This document shows positions 1 through 6,591 of a stretch of 8,514 nt of DNA, in pieces. This DNA is from Betaproteobacteria bacterium (GTDB lineage: Bacteria > Pseudomonadota > Gammaproteobacteria > Burkholderiales > Burkholderiaceae_C), in assembly GCA_009925955.1 (NCBI GenBank), contig RFPX01000047.1:1-8514 (forward strand), written 5' to 3'. The notes beneath the pieces are model-generated. The model was not told where the DNA came from. It saw nothing but the letters and a program-made list of their open reading frames with translations, and did no database searches. Position 1 is the stretch's first letter. Each line of letters starts with the position of its first letter. The translations under genes and the position numbers were made by a program.

Positions 1-225
1 GTTGACCACCTCGATCGGGCGGCCGAACATGCGACCACCAAAATCTTGCACGGCCAAACGGGCCGCGGCCACAGCGCCAGGGCCACCGTAGTCGGCATAC
101 AGGCCCGACATGTCGGTGAGCACGCCGATCTTCACCACATCGCCTGAGAGCTTGCCCTGTTGGGCGGTGCCCATCACGGGTACGAGTGCCAGTGCGGCGG
201 CGGCAGCCAAAGTCTTGAGTTTCAT
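1..225 (-). CDS. Branched-chain amino acid-type ABC transporter substrate-binding protein, N-terminal part
   Basis: Periplasmic solute receptor of a HAAT/Liv-type ABC importer; only the first 75 codons lie in the window, with the rest beyond position 1. The ATG at 225-223 is preceded by AGGAGA, a good Shine-Dalgarno at normal spacing, which fixes the start. Residues 1-22 look like a Sec signal peptide: MKLK, then an Ala/Leu/Val-rich core, then a small-residue end at MGTA before QQ. The mature start (VVKIGVLTDMSGLYADYGGPG, residues 30-50, with an acidic TDMSG and a following YGGPG) is the usual first strand and ligand loop of Peripla_BP_6 proteins. It lies 61 bp downstream of the livF-like gene on the same strand, so it should be the third gene of the transporter operon. 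The transported substrate cannot be told from this fragment; members of the family bind amino acids, amides, urea or aromatic acids. Confidence 0.88.
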   Translation of the reverse strand, partial: MKLKTLAAAAALALVPVMGTAQQGKLSGDVVKIGVLTDMSGLYADYGGPGAVAAARLAVQDFGGRMFGRPIEVVN

Positions 226-286
226 GGTGGTCTCCTGTGGTGTTTGTGCGTCTCAGACGCTTGTGGAAAAGGGGTGTTGCGTCGGT

Positions 287-991
287 TCAGACCCCGAGCA
301 GGTCATGCAAGAGCGCTGACTTTTCCGCCAGCTCGGCCTTGTGCACCGTGGCCACGATCTGGCCGTGTTCGATCACATAGTGGCGGTCGGCCAGCGGTGC
401 AGCAAAGCGGAAGTTTTGTTCGACCAAGATGATGGTCAGGCCCTTGTCCTTGAGGGCCCGAATGACGCGGCCCAGGGTCTGAACGATCACCGGCGCAAGG
501 CCCTCGGTGATTTCATCCAACAGCAAGATCTTGGCGCCGGTGCGCAGGATGCGAGCCATGGCCAGCATCTGCTGTTCGCCCCCCGAAAGCCGCGTGCCTT
601 GGCTGTTGCGGCGTTCCTTGAGGTTGGGGAACATCTCGTAAATCTCGTCCAGGCTCATGCCGCCCGGCCCCACCGGGGGCGGCAACAGCAGGTTCTCTTC
701 GCAGGACAGCGACGAAAAGATGCCACGTTCTTCGGGACAGTAGCCCAGTCCCAATCGCGCGATGCGATTGGTGGGCAGGTTCACCGTTTCCACGCCGGCC
801 ACTTCGATGGAGCCGCTGCGCTTGCCCACCAGACCGAGGATGGACTTGATGGTGGTGGTGCGGCCAGCGCCGTTGCGCCCCAGCAGTGTGACCAGTTCGC
901 CCTGCCGCACCTCGAAGTCGATGCCGTGCAGCACATGGGATTCGCCGTACCAGGCGTGCAGCCCGGAAACCTTCAGCAGTGTGGGGCTCAC
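287..991 (-). CDS. livF: LivF-like ABC transporter ATP-binding protein
   Basis: One of two cytoplasmic ATPases that power a HAAT/Liv-type importer. A GTG start at 991 is chosen because AGGAG lies 7 nt upstream and because it gives 234 residues, the normal LivF length; an in-frame extension to 1039 adds 16 residues without family character. Motifs in order: Walker A GRNGAGRT at 38-45, a Q-loop-equivalent segment CPEERGIF at 85-92, signature LSGGEQ at 135-140, Walker B ILLLDE at 155-160, and a VEQN switch segment at 190-193 with Gln where many ABC ATPases have His. Two departures from the generic ABC consensus are visible: the Walker A lysine is Arg44, and LDEP reads LDEI. The Arg is, from memory, recurrent in some betaproteobacterial LivF proteins, so this need not mean loss of activity. 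The gene is 56 bp downstream of the livG-like gene and 61 bp upstream of the binding protein. Substrate unknown. Confidence 0.9.
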   Translation of the reverse strand: MSPTLLKVSGLHAWYGESHVLHGIDFEVRQGELVTLLGRNGAGRTTTIKSILGLVGKRSGSIEVAGVETVNLPTNRIARLGLGYCPEERGIFSSLSCEENLLLPPPVGPGGMSLDEIYEMFPNLKERRNSQGTRLSGGEQQMLAMARILRTGAKILLLDEITEGLAPVIVQTLGRVIRALKDKGLTIILVEQNFRFAAPLADRHYVIEHGQIVATVHKAELAEKSALLHDLLGV

Positions 992-1047
992 GCCGTGTCT
1001 CCTGCTCGGGAAGTCGTGTGAGAGGGGTAAGTCGTGCACATCGGATA

Positions 1048-1800
1048 TCAGGCCTCTACCGATCCCACATAGGCTTCCAACACACGCGGGTCCTGGGAGA
1101 CCTGCGCATAGGGGCCCTCGGCCAGCACCGATCCCCGTGCCAGCACCGTGATGGTGTCCGACAGGTTGGCCACCACGTTCATGTTGTGTTCCACCATCAG
1201 AACCGTGCGGTTGGCGGCCACCCGCCGAATCAGTTCGACCACCCGCCCCACGTCTTCGTGGCCCATGCCTTGGGTGGGCTCATCCAACAGCATCAGCTCA
1301 GGATCCAGGGCCAAGGTGGTGGCGATCTCCAAGGCGCGTTTGCGCCCATACGGCAGCTCCACCGTCACCGTGTCGGCGAAGTTGGCGAGGTCCACCTGCT
1401 GCAGCAGTTCCATGGCCCGGTCGTTCAGGCTGTACAGGGTGGATTCGGGCTTCCAGAAGTGAAAGCTGGTGCCCAGCCCCCGTTGCAGCCCAACGCGCAC
1501 ATTTTCCAAGACCGTCAGGTGTGGGAACACCGCCGAAATCTGAAAGGAACGCACCAAGCCTTCACGGGCCACCTCAGCAGCCTTGCGGGCCGTGATGTCC
1601 TGGCCCTTGTAGAGGATCTGACCTCTGGTGGCCGGCAGGAACTTCGTCAAGAGGTTAAAGACGGTGGTCTTGCCAGCGCCGTTGGGGCCGATCAGGGCGT
1701 GGATGGTGCCCCTGCGGACCTTCAGGTTCACATCGTCGACGGCCACGAACCCCTTGAACTCCTTGGTCAGGTGGCGTGTTTCGAGGATGTAGTCGTCCAT
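1048..1800 (-). CDS. livG: LivG-like ABC transporter ATP-binding protein
   Basis: Second cytoplasmic ATPase of the HAAT/Liv-type importer, 250 residues. All core elements are intact: Walker A GPNGAGKT at 38-45, Q-loop Gln87 in RSFQ, a LivG-type variant signature LPYGRKR at 149-155, Walker B LMLLDEP at 169-175, and switch His205 in VEHN. The ATG at 1800 was chosen because MDDYILETRHLTKEFKGF begins where LivG proteins usually begin. The reading frame stays open upstream to 2046 but would run through the tRNA terminator and into the tRNA. No clear Shine-Dalgarno precedes this ATG, so the start is less certain than for livF. It appears to be the first gene of the operon. The membrane permeases normally found with it are not upstream and are probably beyond the binding-protein gene, outside the window. 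Confidence 0.9.
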   Translation of the reverse strand: MDDYILETRHLTKEFKGFVAVDDVNLKVRRGTIHALIGPNGAGKTTVFNLLTKFLPATRGQILYKGQDITARKAAEVAREGLVRSFQISAVFPHLTVLENVRVGLQRGLGTSFHFWKPESTLYSLNDRAMELLQQVDLANFADTVTVELPYGRKRALEIATTLALDPELMLLDEPTQGMGHEDVGRVVELIRRVAANRTVLMVEHNMNVVANLSDTITVLARGSVLAEGPYAQVSQDPRVLEAYVGSVEA

Positions 1801-1984
1801 CGTGGTCGGATCGGTTGAACGGTTGGGCAGGGTGGCAGTGTAGGAAGGAGTTGAATACCCGACTGCACAGAACACCCTAGGTTCTTCCCTCATCGGCCCG
1901 TCGCAGCGTTTCAAGATCGTCAACGCGGGCTTGACGCCATCGGTACGCCTGGGTGTTTGTGCCCAGGTCAGGGGCGGCCCAATG
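1801..1984. other. Non-coding region upstream of livG
   Basis: This stretch of about 185 bp separates livG from the tRNA terminator and should hold the livG promoter, on minus. I could not find a convincing sigma70 pair: a TTGACG and a TATTCA exist on the minus strand, but neither has a partner at normal spacing. A small perfect hairpin, CCTGGG (1948-1953) with CCCAGG (1962-1967) around an 8-nt loop, is the only clear structure. It has no adjacent T-tract, and its role is unknown. Confidence 0.4.
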
Positions 1985-2026
1985 AAAAACGCCGCCCAGC
2001 TCGGATTTCGAGGATGGGCGGCGTTT
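1985..2026 (-). terminator. Intrinsic terminator of the tRNA gene
   Basis: Read on the minus strand, a 12-bp perfect stem (AAACGCCGCCCA at 2026-2015 pairing with TGGGCGGCGTTT at 1998-1987) is followed directly by further T residues, giving a TTTTT run. The loop contains a second small stem (CTCG with CGAG). It begins 9 nt after the tRNA CCA end. This is a textbook rho-independent terminator and should insulate the transporter operon from tRNA transcription. Confidence 0.9.
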
Positions 2027-2035
2027 GCCGATTGC

Positions 2036-2112
<77 letters not shown>

Positions 2113-2122
2113 AGAACTCAGC

Positions 2123-2128
2123 ATTATA
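2123..2128 (-). promoter_or_regulatory. -10 element of the tRNA-Met promoter
   Basis: A perfect TATAAT on the minus strand ends 10 nt before the first base of the tRNA, so transcription would start only a few bases upstream of the mature 5' end. The -35 at 17-bp spacing is poor (GCAATG). On the plus strand the overlapping hexamer TATAAC (2125-2130) could serve ftsY. Confidence 0.6.
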
Positions 2129-2153
2129 ACGGCTCACGGTCACCCCATTGCCC

Positions 2154-3274
2154 ATGTTCAATTTCTTTCGCAAGAAGGCCCCACCCGCGGTTGCGGCTTC
2201 GGGCCCCACGCAGGCCTTGGCCCCGGCCCCGGCTCCCACACCGGGTTCGGCAGCGGCGCCTGGGGCGGGCACCGTGCCGGTTGCCGCCACGGCCAACCCG
2301 GCCCGATCCGCGTGCCGCGCGCGGGTTGGCTGCAGCGCCTCACGCAAGGCCTGCGCAAGACCGGCGCGTCCATGGCCACCGTGTTCACCGGCACGCGGAT
2401 CGATGATGACCTGTACGAATCGTTGGAGGCCGCGCTGCTGCAGGCCGATGCCGGCGTCAAAGCCACGCAGTACCTGCTCCACGATCTCAAGCAGCGGGTC
2501 AAGGAGCAAAAGGCCACCGACCCGGCTCAAGTCAAGGCCCTGTTGGCCCAAGCCTTGAGTGAACTGCTGCAGCCGCTGCAGCAGCCCTTGACGATTGGGG
2601 CGCAACAGCCCACGGTGATCATGGTGGTGGGCGTCAACGGCGCCGGCAAGACCACCTCCATCGGCAAGCTCACCCGCCACTTGGCAGACAGTGGACAAAC
2701 GGTGCTGCTGGCAGCGGCTGACACCTTCCGGGCCGCCGCGCGTGAACAGCTGGCCGCTTGGGCCCACCGCAACGACGCCGCTGCTGCTCTCCACGACGCC
2801 CGCATCGACATCGTGAGTCAGGAGGGCGCGGACCCGGGCGCGGTGTGCTTCGATGCGGTAACGGCTGGACGGGCGCGGGGCAAGGACGTGGTGATCGTGG
2901 ACACCGCTGGGCGCTTGCCGACACAGCTGCACCTGATGGAAGAGCTCAAGAAAATCAAGCGCGTGACGGCCAAGGCCCTGGACAGCGCACCCCACGAGGT
3001 GCTGCTGGTGGTGGATGGCAACACGGGCCAGAACGCCCTGGCCCAGGTCAAGGCCTTCGATGAGGCCTTGGGCCTGACCGGTCTGGTGGTGACCAAGCTG
3101 GACGGCACCGCCAAGGGCGGCGTCTTGGCCGCCATCGCCTTGTGGGGCCGTGAGCGCAAGGGCGCGGATGGCCAGCCGCGCCCGGTGCCCGTCTACTTCA
3201 TCGGTGTGGGCGAAAAGCTCGAGGACCTGGAGACCTTTGACGCGCGCGAATTCGCGCAGGCACTCTTGGGTTGA
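2154..3274 (+). CDS. ftsY: Signal recognition particle receptor FtsY, apparently frameshifted
   Basis: SRP receptor GTPase: it docks ribosome-SRP complexes at the inner membrane by pairing with Ffh. The N-terminus starts at ATG 2154 (MFNFFRKKAP, a hydrophobic/basic membrane-targeting start typical of betaproteobacterial FtsY) and continues as an Ala/Pro-rich linker. The NG domain is in another frame, open from GTG 2312 to the TGA at 3272-3274 (320 residues). Numbered from 2312, its motifs are G1 GVNGAGKTT at 107-115, DTFRAAAREQL at 137-147, DTAGR at 197-201, TKLDG at 261-265 and GVGE at 298-301. One missing base around 2301-2305 explains the break: restoring one C in GGCCCGATC gives NPAPIRVPRAGWLQRL and a protein of about 373 residues, a normal length. 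FtsY is essential, so this is either a sequence error or a gene now started internally at GTG 2312 or ATG 2372. No strong Shine-Dalgarno precedes 2154. The gene diverges from the tRNA. Confidence 0.9.
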
Positions 3275-3313
3275 GGGGCTTCAGTTCGCCCTTCGCGCAG
3301 CCTTCGTGCGGCC

Positions 3314-4705
3314 TCAGCCCATGCCGGGGGGCATCAGGCCCTTCATGCCCTTCATGCCGCCCAGCTTCTTCATCATCTTCATCAGCCCGCCGCCCTGCAT
3401 CTTTTTCATCATTTGCTGCATCTGCTCGAATTGCCCGAGCATGCGGTTGACCTCCTGAATCTGCACACCAGCGCCGGCCGCAATGCGCCGTTTGCGGCTG
3501 GCCTTGGTCTTGCCATCGAGCAACAGCGCGGGGTGTGAGCGCTCTCGGGCGGTCATCGAGCGGATGATGCCCTCCATGCGGCGGATGTCGCGCTCGGCTT
3601 TGTCCAGATCGGCCTGACCGGCCTTGGCGGCCATCTGGGCGGGCAGCTTGTCCATCAGGCCCGAGAGCCCCCCCATGTTCTTCATCTGCGAAATCTGCAG
3701 CAGGAAGTCGTCGAGGTTGAAGCCGCCGCCGCCTTTGACCTTTTCGGCCAGCTTCTGCGCGCTGGCCATGTCCACGCCCTTCGTGACCTCCTCCACCAGG
3801 GCCACGATGTCACCCATGCCCAGCACGCGGCCGGCATGGCGTTCGGCGTCGAACACCTCCAGGCCGTCGATCTTCTCCGAGACACCCGCAAACTTGATGG
3901 GAGCACCGGTGGTTTGGCGCACGCTCAGGGCTGCGCCACCGCGGGCATCACCGTCCAGTTTGGTGAGCACGATGCCCGTCAGCGGCAGGGCCTCCTTGAA
4001 GGCCCGCGCGGTGTTCACCGCATCCTGGCCCTGCATGGCATCCACCACAAACAGGGTCTCCACGGGGTTCAGCGCCGCGTGCAGGTCCCGGATTTCGGCC
4101 ATCAAGGCTTCGTCGATGGCCAAGCGCCCGGCCGTGTCGACCAACAGCACGTCGAAGTAATGCCGACGGGCGTGGTCCAGAGCGGCCAATGCGATGTCGC
4201 GCGGCTTTTGCTGGGGGTCCGAGGCGAACCACTCGGCGCCCGCTTGCCGCGTGACGGTGCGCAACTGTTCGATGGCCGCGGGCCGGTACACGTCGGCCGA
4301 CACGGTAAGGACCTTCTTCTTGCGCTTGTCGATCAGGTGCTTGGCCAGTTTGGCCGTGGTGGTGGTCTTGCCCGCGCCTTGAAGGCCGGCCATCAGGATC
4401 ACGGCGGGCGGCTGTGCGGCCAGGTTCAGGTCGGCGACCCCTTCGCCCATCGTGGCCGCGAGTTCCTTGTGGACGATGCCCACGAGCGCTTGCCCGGGGT
4501 TGAGCGATCCCACGACCTCCTGACCCAGTGCCTTGTCCTTCACCCGGCTGATGAAGTCGCGCACCACCGGCAGGGCCACGTCCGCCTCGAGAAGGGCCAT
4601 GCGAACCTCGCGCAGCATGTCCTGCACATTGGATTCGGTGATGCGCGCCTGGCCGCGCATGGTCTTGACGAGTTGCGACAGGCGGTCGGTGAGGGAGGAG
4701 GCCAT
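3314..4705 (-). CDS. ffh: Signal recognition particle protein Ffh (SRP54)
   Basis: SRP GTPase that binds 4.5S RNA and signal sequences of nascent membrane proteins, then hands the ribosome to FtsY. ATG 4705 gives 463 residues, close to the usual bacterial 450-460; the start MASSLTDRLSQLVKTMRG matches the family N domain, and the frame upstream of it is not conserved-looking. Motifs: ALLEADVAL at 37-45 in the N domain, G1 GLQGAGKTT at 107-115, DVYRPAA at 138-144, DTAGR at 190-194, TKLD at 248-251, and GVSEK at 274-278. The Met-rich M domain runs from about 310 to the end, with RNA-binding SRKRRIAAGAG at 403-413 and a C-terminal Met/Lys/Gly tail (QQMMKKMQGGG, MKGMKGLMPPGMG). Compared with E. 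coli Ffh recalled from memory, there are about five extra residues (within LLLDGKTKA, 395-403) just before the SRKRR helix. It converges with ftsY and diverges from ypjD. No clear Shine-Dalgarno. Confidence 0.97.
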   Translation of the reverse strand: MASSLTDRLSQLVKTMRGQARITESNVQDMLREVRMALLEADVALPVVRDFISRVKDKALGQEVVGSLNPGQALVGIVHKELAATMGEGVADLNLAAQPPAVILMAGLQGAGKTTTTAKLAKHLIDKRKKKVLTVSADVYRPAAIEQLRTVTRQAGAEWFASDPQQKPRDIALAALDHARRHYFDVLLVDTAGRLAIDEALMAEIRDLHAALNPVETLFVVDAMQGQDAVNTARAFKEALPLTGIVLTKLDGDARGGAALSVRQTTGAPIKFAGVSEKIDGLEVFDAERHAGRVLGMGDIVALVEEVTKGVDMASAQKLAEKVKGGGGFNLDDFLLQISQMKNMGGLSGLMDKLPAQMAAKAGQADLDKAERDIRRMEGIIRSMTARERSHPALLLDGKTKASRKRRIAAGAGVQIQEVNRMLGQFEQMQQMMKKMQGGGLMKMMKKLGGMKGMKGLMPPGMG

Positions 4706-4743
4706 CTTGGGTCGGGGGTTCGGCCGCTGGGGTGCGCGGCCCG

Positions 4744-4764
4744 TACACTTTGGAAATGAGTGTA
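4744..4764. promoter_or_regulatory. Inverted TACACT repeat between ffh and ypjD
   Basis: TACACT at 4744-4749 and AGTGTA at 4759-4764 form a 6-bp inverted repeat with a 9-bp spacer that contains the ypjD start codon. Each hexamer resembles a sigma70 -10 element in one direction. Neither has a recognisable -35 at 16-18 bp. It could be a divergent promoter pair or an operator; the sequence does not decide. Confidence 0.35.
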
Positions 4765-5616
4765 TCGGTTGGTCTTGAAGCCCTGCTGGCCCTGCTGGCC
4801 TGCACGGCCTATGGGCTGGCCACGCTGCGCGGCCGTGAGGTCGCCCGGCTGCCCTCCCTGGCTTTGGTGGCCGGTTGGCTCCTGCATGGGGCCTCACTGG
4901 CCGTGGACGTCTCGGGCTGGGGCACCGACGGCGGGGCGCGTTTTGGCTTTGCGCCGGCCCTTTCTGGGGCGGTCTGGCTGGTGTTGGCGGTGCATGCGGT
5001 GGAAAGCCGCTTTGTGCCCCTGCCGGGCGTGCGACGCGCCTTGGCCGCCATGGGCGTGGTGGTGTCCGGTCTGCTGGTCTTTTTCCCGGGTGAAGTGGCG
5101 CTGAAGTTCAGCTCGCCGCTGGTGCCCTTGCACCTGTTGCTGGGCATTGCGTCCTATGGCCTGTTTGGCGCGGCCGTCATCCATGGCGTCATGCTGGACT
5201 CGGCCGAGCGCGCACTGCGGCGCCGGCCCGGCAGCGCGGGTGCTGGCGCAGGACCTGCACCGCTGCCGGCCGCCCCCGGGCACAGTCCCACGCTCTTTGG
5301 CCTGCCGCTGATGCGCCTGGAGCGCCTGACCTTTCGCTTCGTGGAGGCGGGCTTCGTGGTGCTGAGCCTGGCCTTGCTCATGGGATGGTTGGCCAGCCTG
5401 ATGGGCCACGCGGCCTGGCGCTGGGACCACAAGACGGTGTTCTCGCTCTTGGGTTGGGCCACCTTTGCTGCCCTCATCGCCGGGCGCCACCTCAAGGGCT
5501 GGCGCGGGCGCAGGGCCACACGCTGGCTGTACGCCGGTGCGGGCCTGCTGGTGTTGGCCTACATCGGCTCGCGCTTTGTGGCAGAGGTCGTGCTCAACCG
5601 GACGGTGCCCACGTGA
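4756..5616 (+). CDS. ypjD: YpjD-like inner membrane protein, CcsA/HemX (cytochrome c assembly) family
   Basis: Polytopic inner membrane protein of 286 residues. Family members are annotated as cytochrome c assembly/haem-handling proteins, but the role of YpjD itself is not settled. About eight hydrophobic segments are visible, roughly at 6-24, 35-52, 66-84, 95-112, 122-146, 198-218, 229-244 and 257-277. Candidate haem-ligand histidines typical of the family are His44 (WLLHGASL), His126 (PLHLLLGIASYGLF) and His225 in WRWDHKTVFSLLGW, the hallmark C-terminal motif. A Gly/Ala/Pro-rich stretch at about 157-178 lengthens one loop. ATG 4756 follows a weak context with no Shine-Dalgarno; TACACT six bases upstream would allow a leaderless message. 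Divergence from ffh matches the ffh-ypjD arrangement known in E. coli, which supports the name. Its stop overlaps the start of the next gene (GTGA). Confidence 0.87.
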   Translation: MSVSVGLEALLALLACTAYGLATLRGREVARLPSLALVAGWLLHGASLAVDVSGWGTDGGARFGFAPALSGAVWLVLAVHAVESRFVPLPGVRRALAAMGVVVSGLLVFFPGEVALKFSSPLVPLHLLLGIASYGLFGAAVIHGVMLDSAERALRRRPGSAGAGAGPAPLPAAPGHSPTLFGLPLMRLERLTFRFVEAGFVVLSLALLMGWLASLMGHAAWRWDHKTVFSLLGWATFAALIAGRHLKGWRGRRATRWLYAGAGLLVLAYIGSRFVAEVVLNRTVPT

Positions 5617-5915
5617 CCAAGTGGCTTCTCCTGGCAGCGGTGGTGGCGGTGGCCTGGTGGTGGCTGAGCCGTGGCCGCCACAGCGGCCGCCGCACGGGCC
5701 CTGGCCCCGCGAACGCGCCGCACGCGTCTTCGGGCACCAGCACGGCAGCGGGGGCAACCGGCCCGGCCGAACCTGAGCCCATGGTGGCCTGCGCCCACTG
5801 TGGACTGCTGCTGCCACGCTCCGATGCGGTCCCGTCCGCCGCACAACCGGATGATGGCCGGATCCATTACTTCTGCTGCGAGGCGCACCGCCGTGCAGGC
5901 CCCGGCCGGTCCTGA
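5613..5915 (+). CDS. PP0621 family small CxxC protein
   Basis: A 100-residue protein with an N-terminal membrane anchor (hydrophobic 4-18, including VAWWWL) followed by Arg residues. A Gly/Ala/Pro-rich linker runs to about 56, then a compact C-terminal cysteine module: CAHC at 60-63, then YFCCEAH at 86-92. The Cys/His pattern suggests one zinc site, most simply Cys60, Cys63 and a Cys plus His92 from the second motif; metal binding is inference. The module resembles PP0621-family proteins of unknown function. The GTG start at 5613 overlaps the ypjD TGA, and the end overlaps the likely ampD start by 23 nt, so translation is probably coupled along ypjD, this gene and ampD. Function unknown. Confidence 0.8.
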   Translation: MTKWLLLAAVVAVAWWWLSRGRHSGRRTGPGPANAPHASSGTSTAAGATGPAEPEPMVACAHCGLLLPRSDAVPSAAQPDDGRIHYFCCEAHRRAGPGRS

Positions 5916-6504
5916 ATGCCCGGCCGATGAGTGGGCGCAGGGCTGGTGGCGCCACGCGCGCGCCGTGCCCTCACCCAATTTCGGACCCCGGCCCGCAGGC
6001 CCCGATGGGCAGGTGAGCCTGGTCGTGGTGCACGCCATCAGCCTGCCCCCTGGTCGATTCGGAGGGCCCGAGGTGGAGCAGCTCTTCACCAATGCGCTGG
6101 ACTGGCAGGCCCACCCCTATTTCGAGGCGCTGCGCGGCCTGAGGGTTTCGGCTCACTTTTTCATTCGCCGCCAGGGCGAGGTCGTGCAGTTCGTCTCCAC
6201 CCGGGACCGGGCCTGGCACGCCGGCGAGTCCCAATGGCGGGGCCGCCAAGCCTGCAACGACCACTCCGTGGGCGTTGAACTCGAAGGCTTGGAGGGCGAC
6301 GCGTTCGAGCCGGCCCAGTACAGCGCCCTACAGCGCCTGCTGCGGGCCCTGGCACGCGAGCACCCCTTGAGCGATGTGGCGGGCCATGAACACATTGCCC
6401 CTGGCCGCAAGGGCGACCCGGGTCCGGGATTCGACTGGTCGTCCTTGGCGCCAACCCTGGGTGAGTTGTCACTTCGCGGCCCGGCCGCAGCCAGCGGGCA
6501 CTAG
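5893..6504 (+). CDS. ampD: 1,6-anhydro-N-acetylmuramyl-L-alanine amidase AmpD
   Basis: Cytosolic zinc amidase of peptidoglycan recycling: it removes the stem peptide from 1,6-anhydroMurNAc-peptides. In bacteria with inducible AmpC, its loss raises the muropeptide signal to AmpR. The protein (203 residues from GTG 5893) has no signal peptide, as expected for AmpD. It begins with the family pattern GWWRHARAVPSPNFGPRP (17-34). Zinc ligands by alignment to E. coli AmpD are His47 (VVVHAISLPP), His165 (AGHEHIAPGRK) and Asp175 (GDPGPGFDW); the catalytic Glu is Glu129 in CNDHSVGVELEG and Lys173 is the conserved Lys. GTG 5893 is preceded by GAGG nine bases upstream. GTG 5965 is in frame but would remove the conserved GWWR segment. 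The frame is open further upstream through the previous gene without family character. No ampC or ampR is in the window. Confidence 0.95.
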   Translation: MQAPAGPECPADEWAQGWWRHARAVPSPNFGPRPAGPDGQVSLVVVHAISLPPGRFGGPEVEQLFTNALDWQAHPYFEALRGLRVSAHFFIRRQGEVVQFVSTRDRAWHAGESQWRGRQACNDHSVGVELEGLEGDAFEPAQYSALQRLLRALAREHPLSDVAGHEHIAPGRKGDPGPGFDWSSLAPTLGELSLRGPAAASGH

Positions 6505-6514
6505 GCAACCGGGG

Positions 6515-6530
6515 CCCCAGTCCACTGGGG
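6515..6530 (+). terminator. Possible terminator after ampD
   Basis: CCCCAG and CTGGGG form a 6-bp GC-rich stem around TCCA, 10 bp after the ampD stop, followed by ATTTCC. The T-tract is short, so it may be a weak terminator or only an mRNA 3' end hairpin. Confidence 0.4.
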
Positions 6531-6545
6531 ATTTCCATCAGACAT

Positions 6546-6561
6546 ACACTAGGGATAGTGT
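6546..6561. promoter_or_regulatory. NrdR box 1 upstream of nrdA
   Basis: The 16-bp palindrome ACACTAGGGATAGTGT has the perfect outer arms ACACTA/TAGTGT of the NrdR consensus acaCwAtATaTwGtgt and differs only in the centre. It ends one base before the -35 hexamer of the nrdA promoter. NrdR is a zinc-ribbon/ATP-cone repressor that acts when dATP is high. Confidence 0.88.
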
Positions 6562-6562
6562 C

Positions 6563-6591
6563 TTGAGAAGATGGGGCCCACTAGATATAGT
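6563..6591 (+). promoter_or_regulatory. sigma70 promoter of nrdA
   Basis: -35 TTGAGA (6563-6568) and -10 TATAGT (6586-6591) are separated by exactly 17 bp, each one or two bases from consensus. The start point would be near 6598, giving a leader of about 114 nt before the nrdA ATG. NrdR box 2 covers the -10 and box 1 abuts the -35, a layout that fits repression by blocking RNA polymerase. Confidence 0.75.

Noticed and set aside
238..260. GCGTCTCAGACGC palindrome (248-260) and GGTGTTTGTGC, which recurs near 1952-1962
   Set aside because: The palindrome has only a one-base centre and no T-tract, and an 11-base repeat is expected several times by chance in a window of this size.
341..1021. 226-codon plus-strand frame opposite livF
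   Set aside because: It is antisense to an ABC ATPase with intact signature and Walker B; composition is typical of a shadow frame.
2301..2312. Programmed -1 ribosomal frameshift in ftsY
   Set aside because: No slippery heptamer in the correct phase and no obvious downstream stimulator; a missing base in a C-run explains it more simply.
4894..5955. 353-codon minus-strand frame opposite ypjD and the PP0621 gene
   Set aside because: The translation is Arg/Pro/Gly/His-rich without domains, and the plus-strand genes explain the codon pattern.
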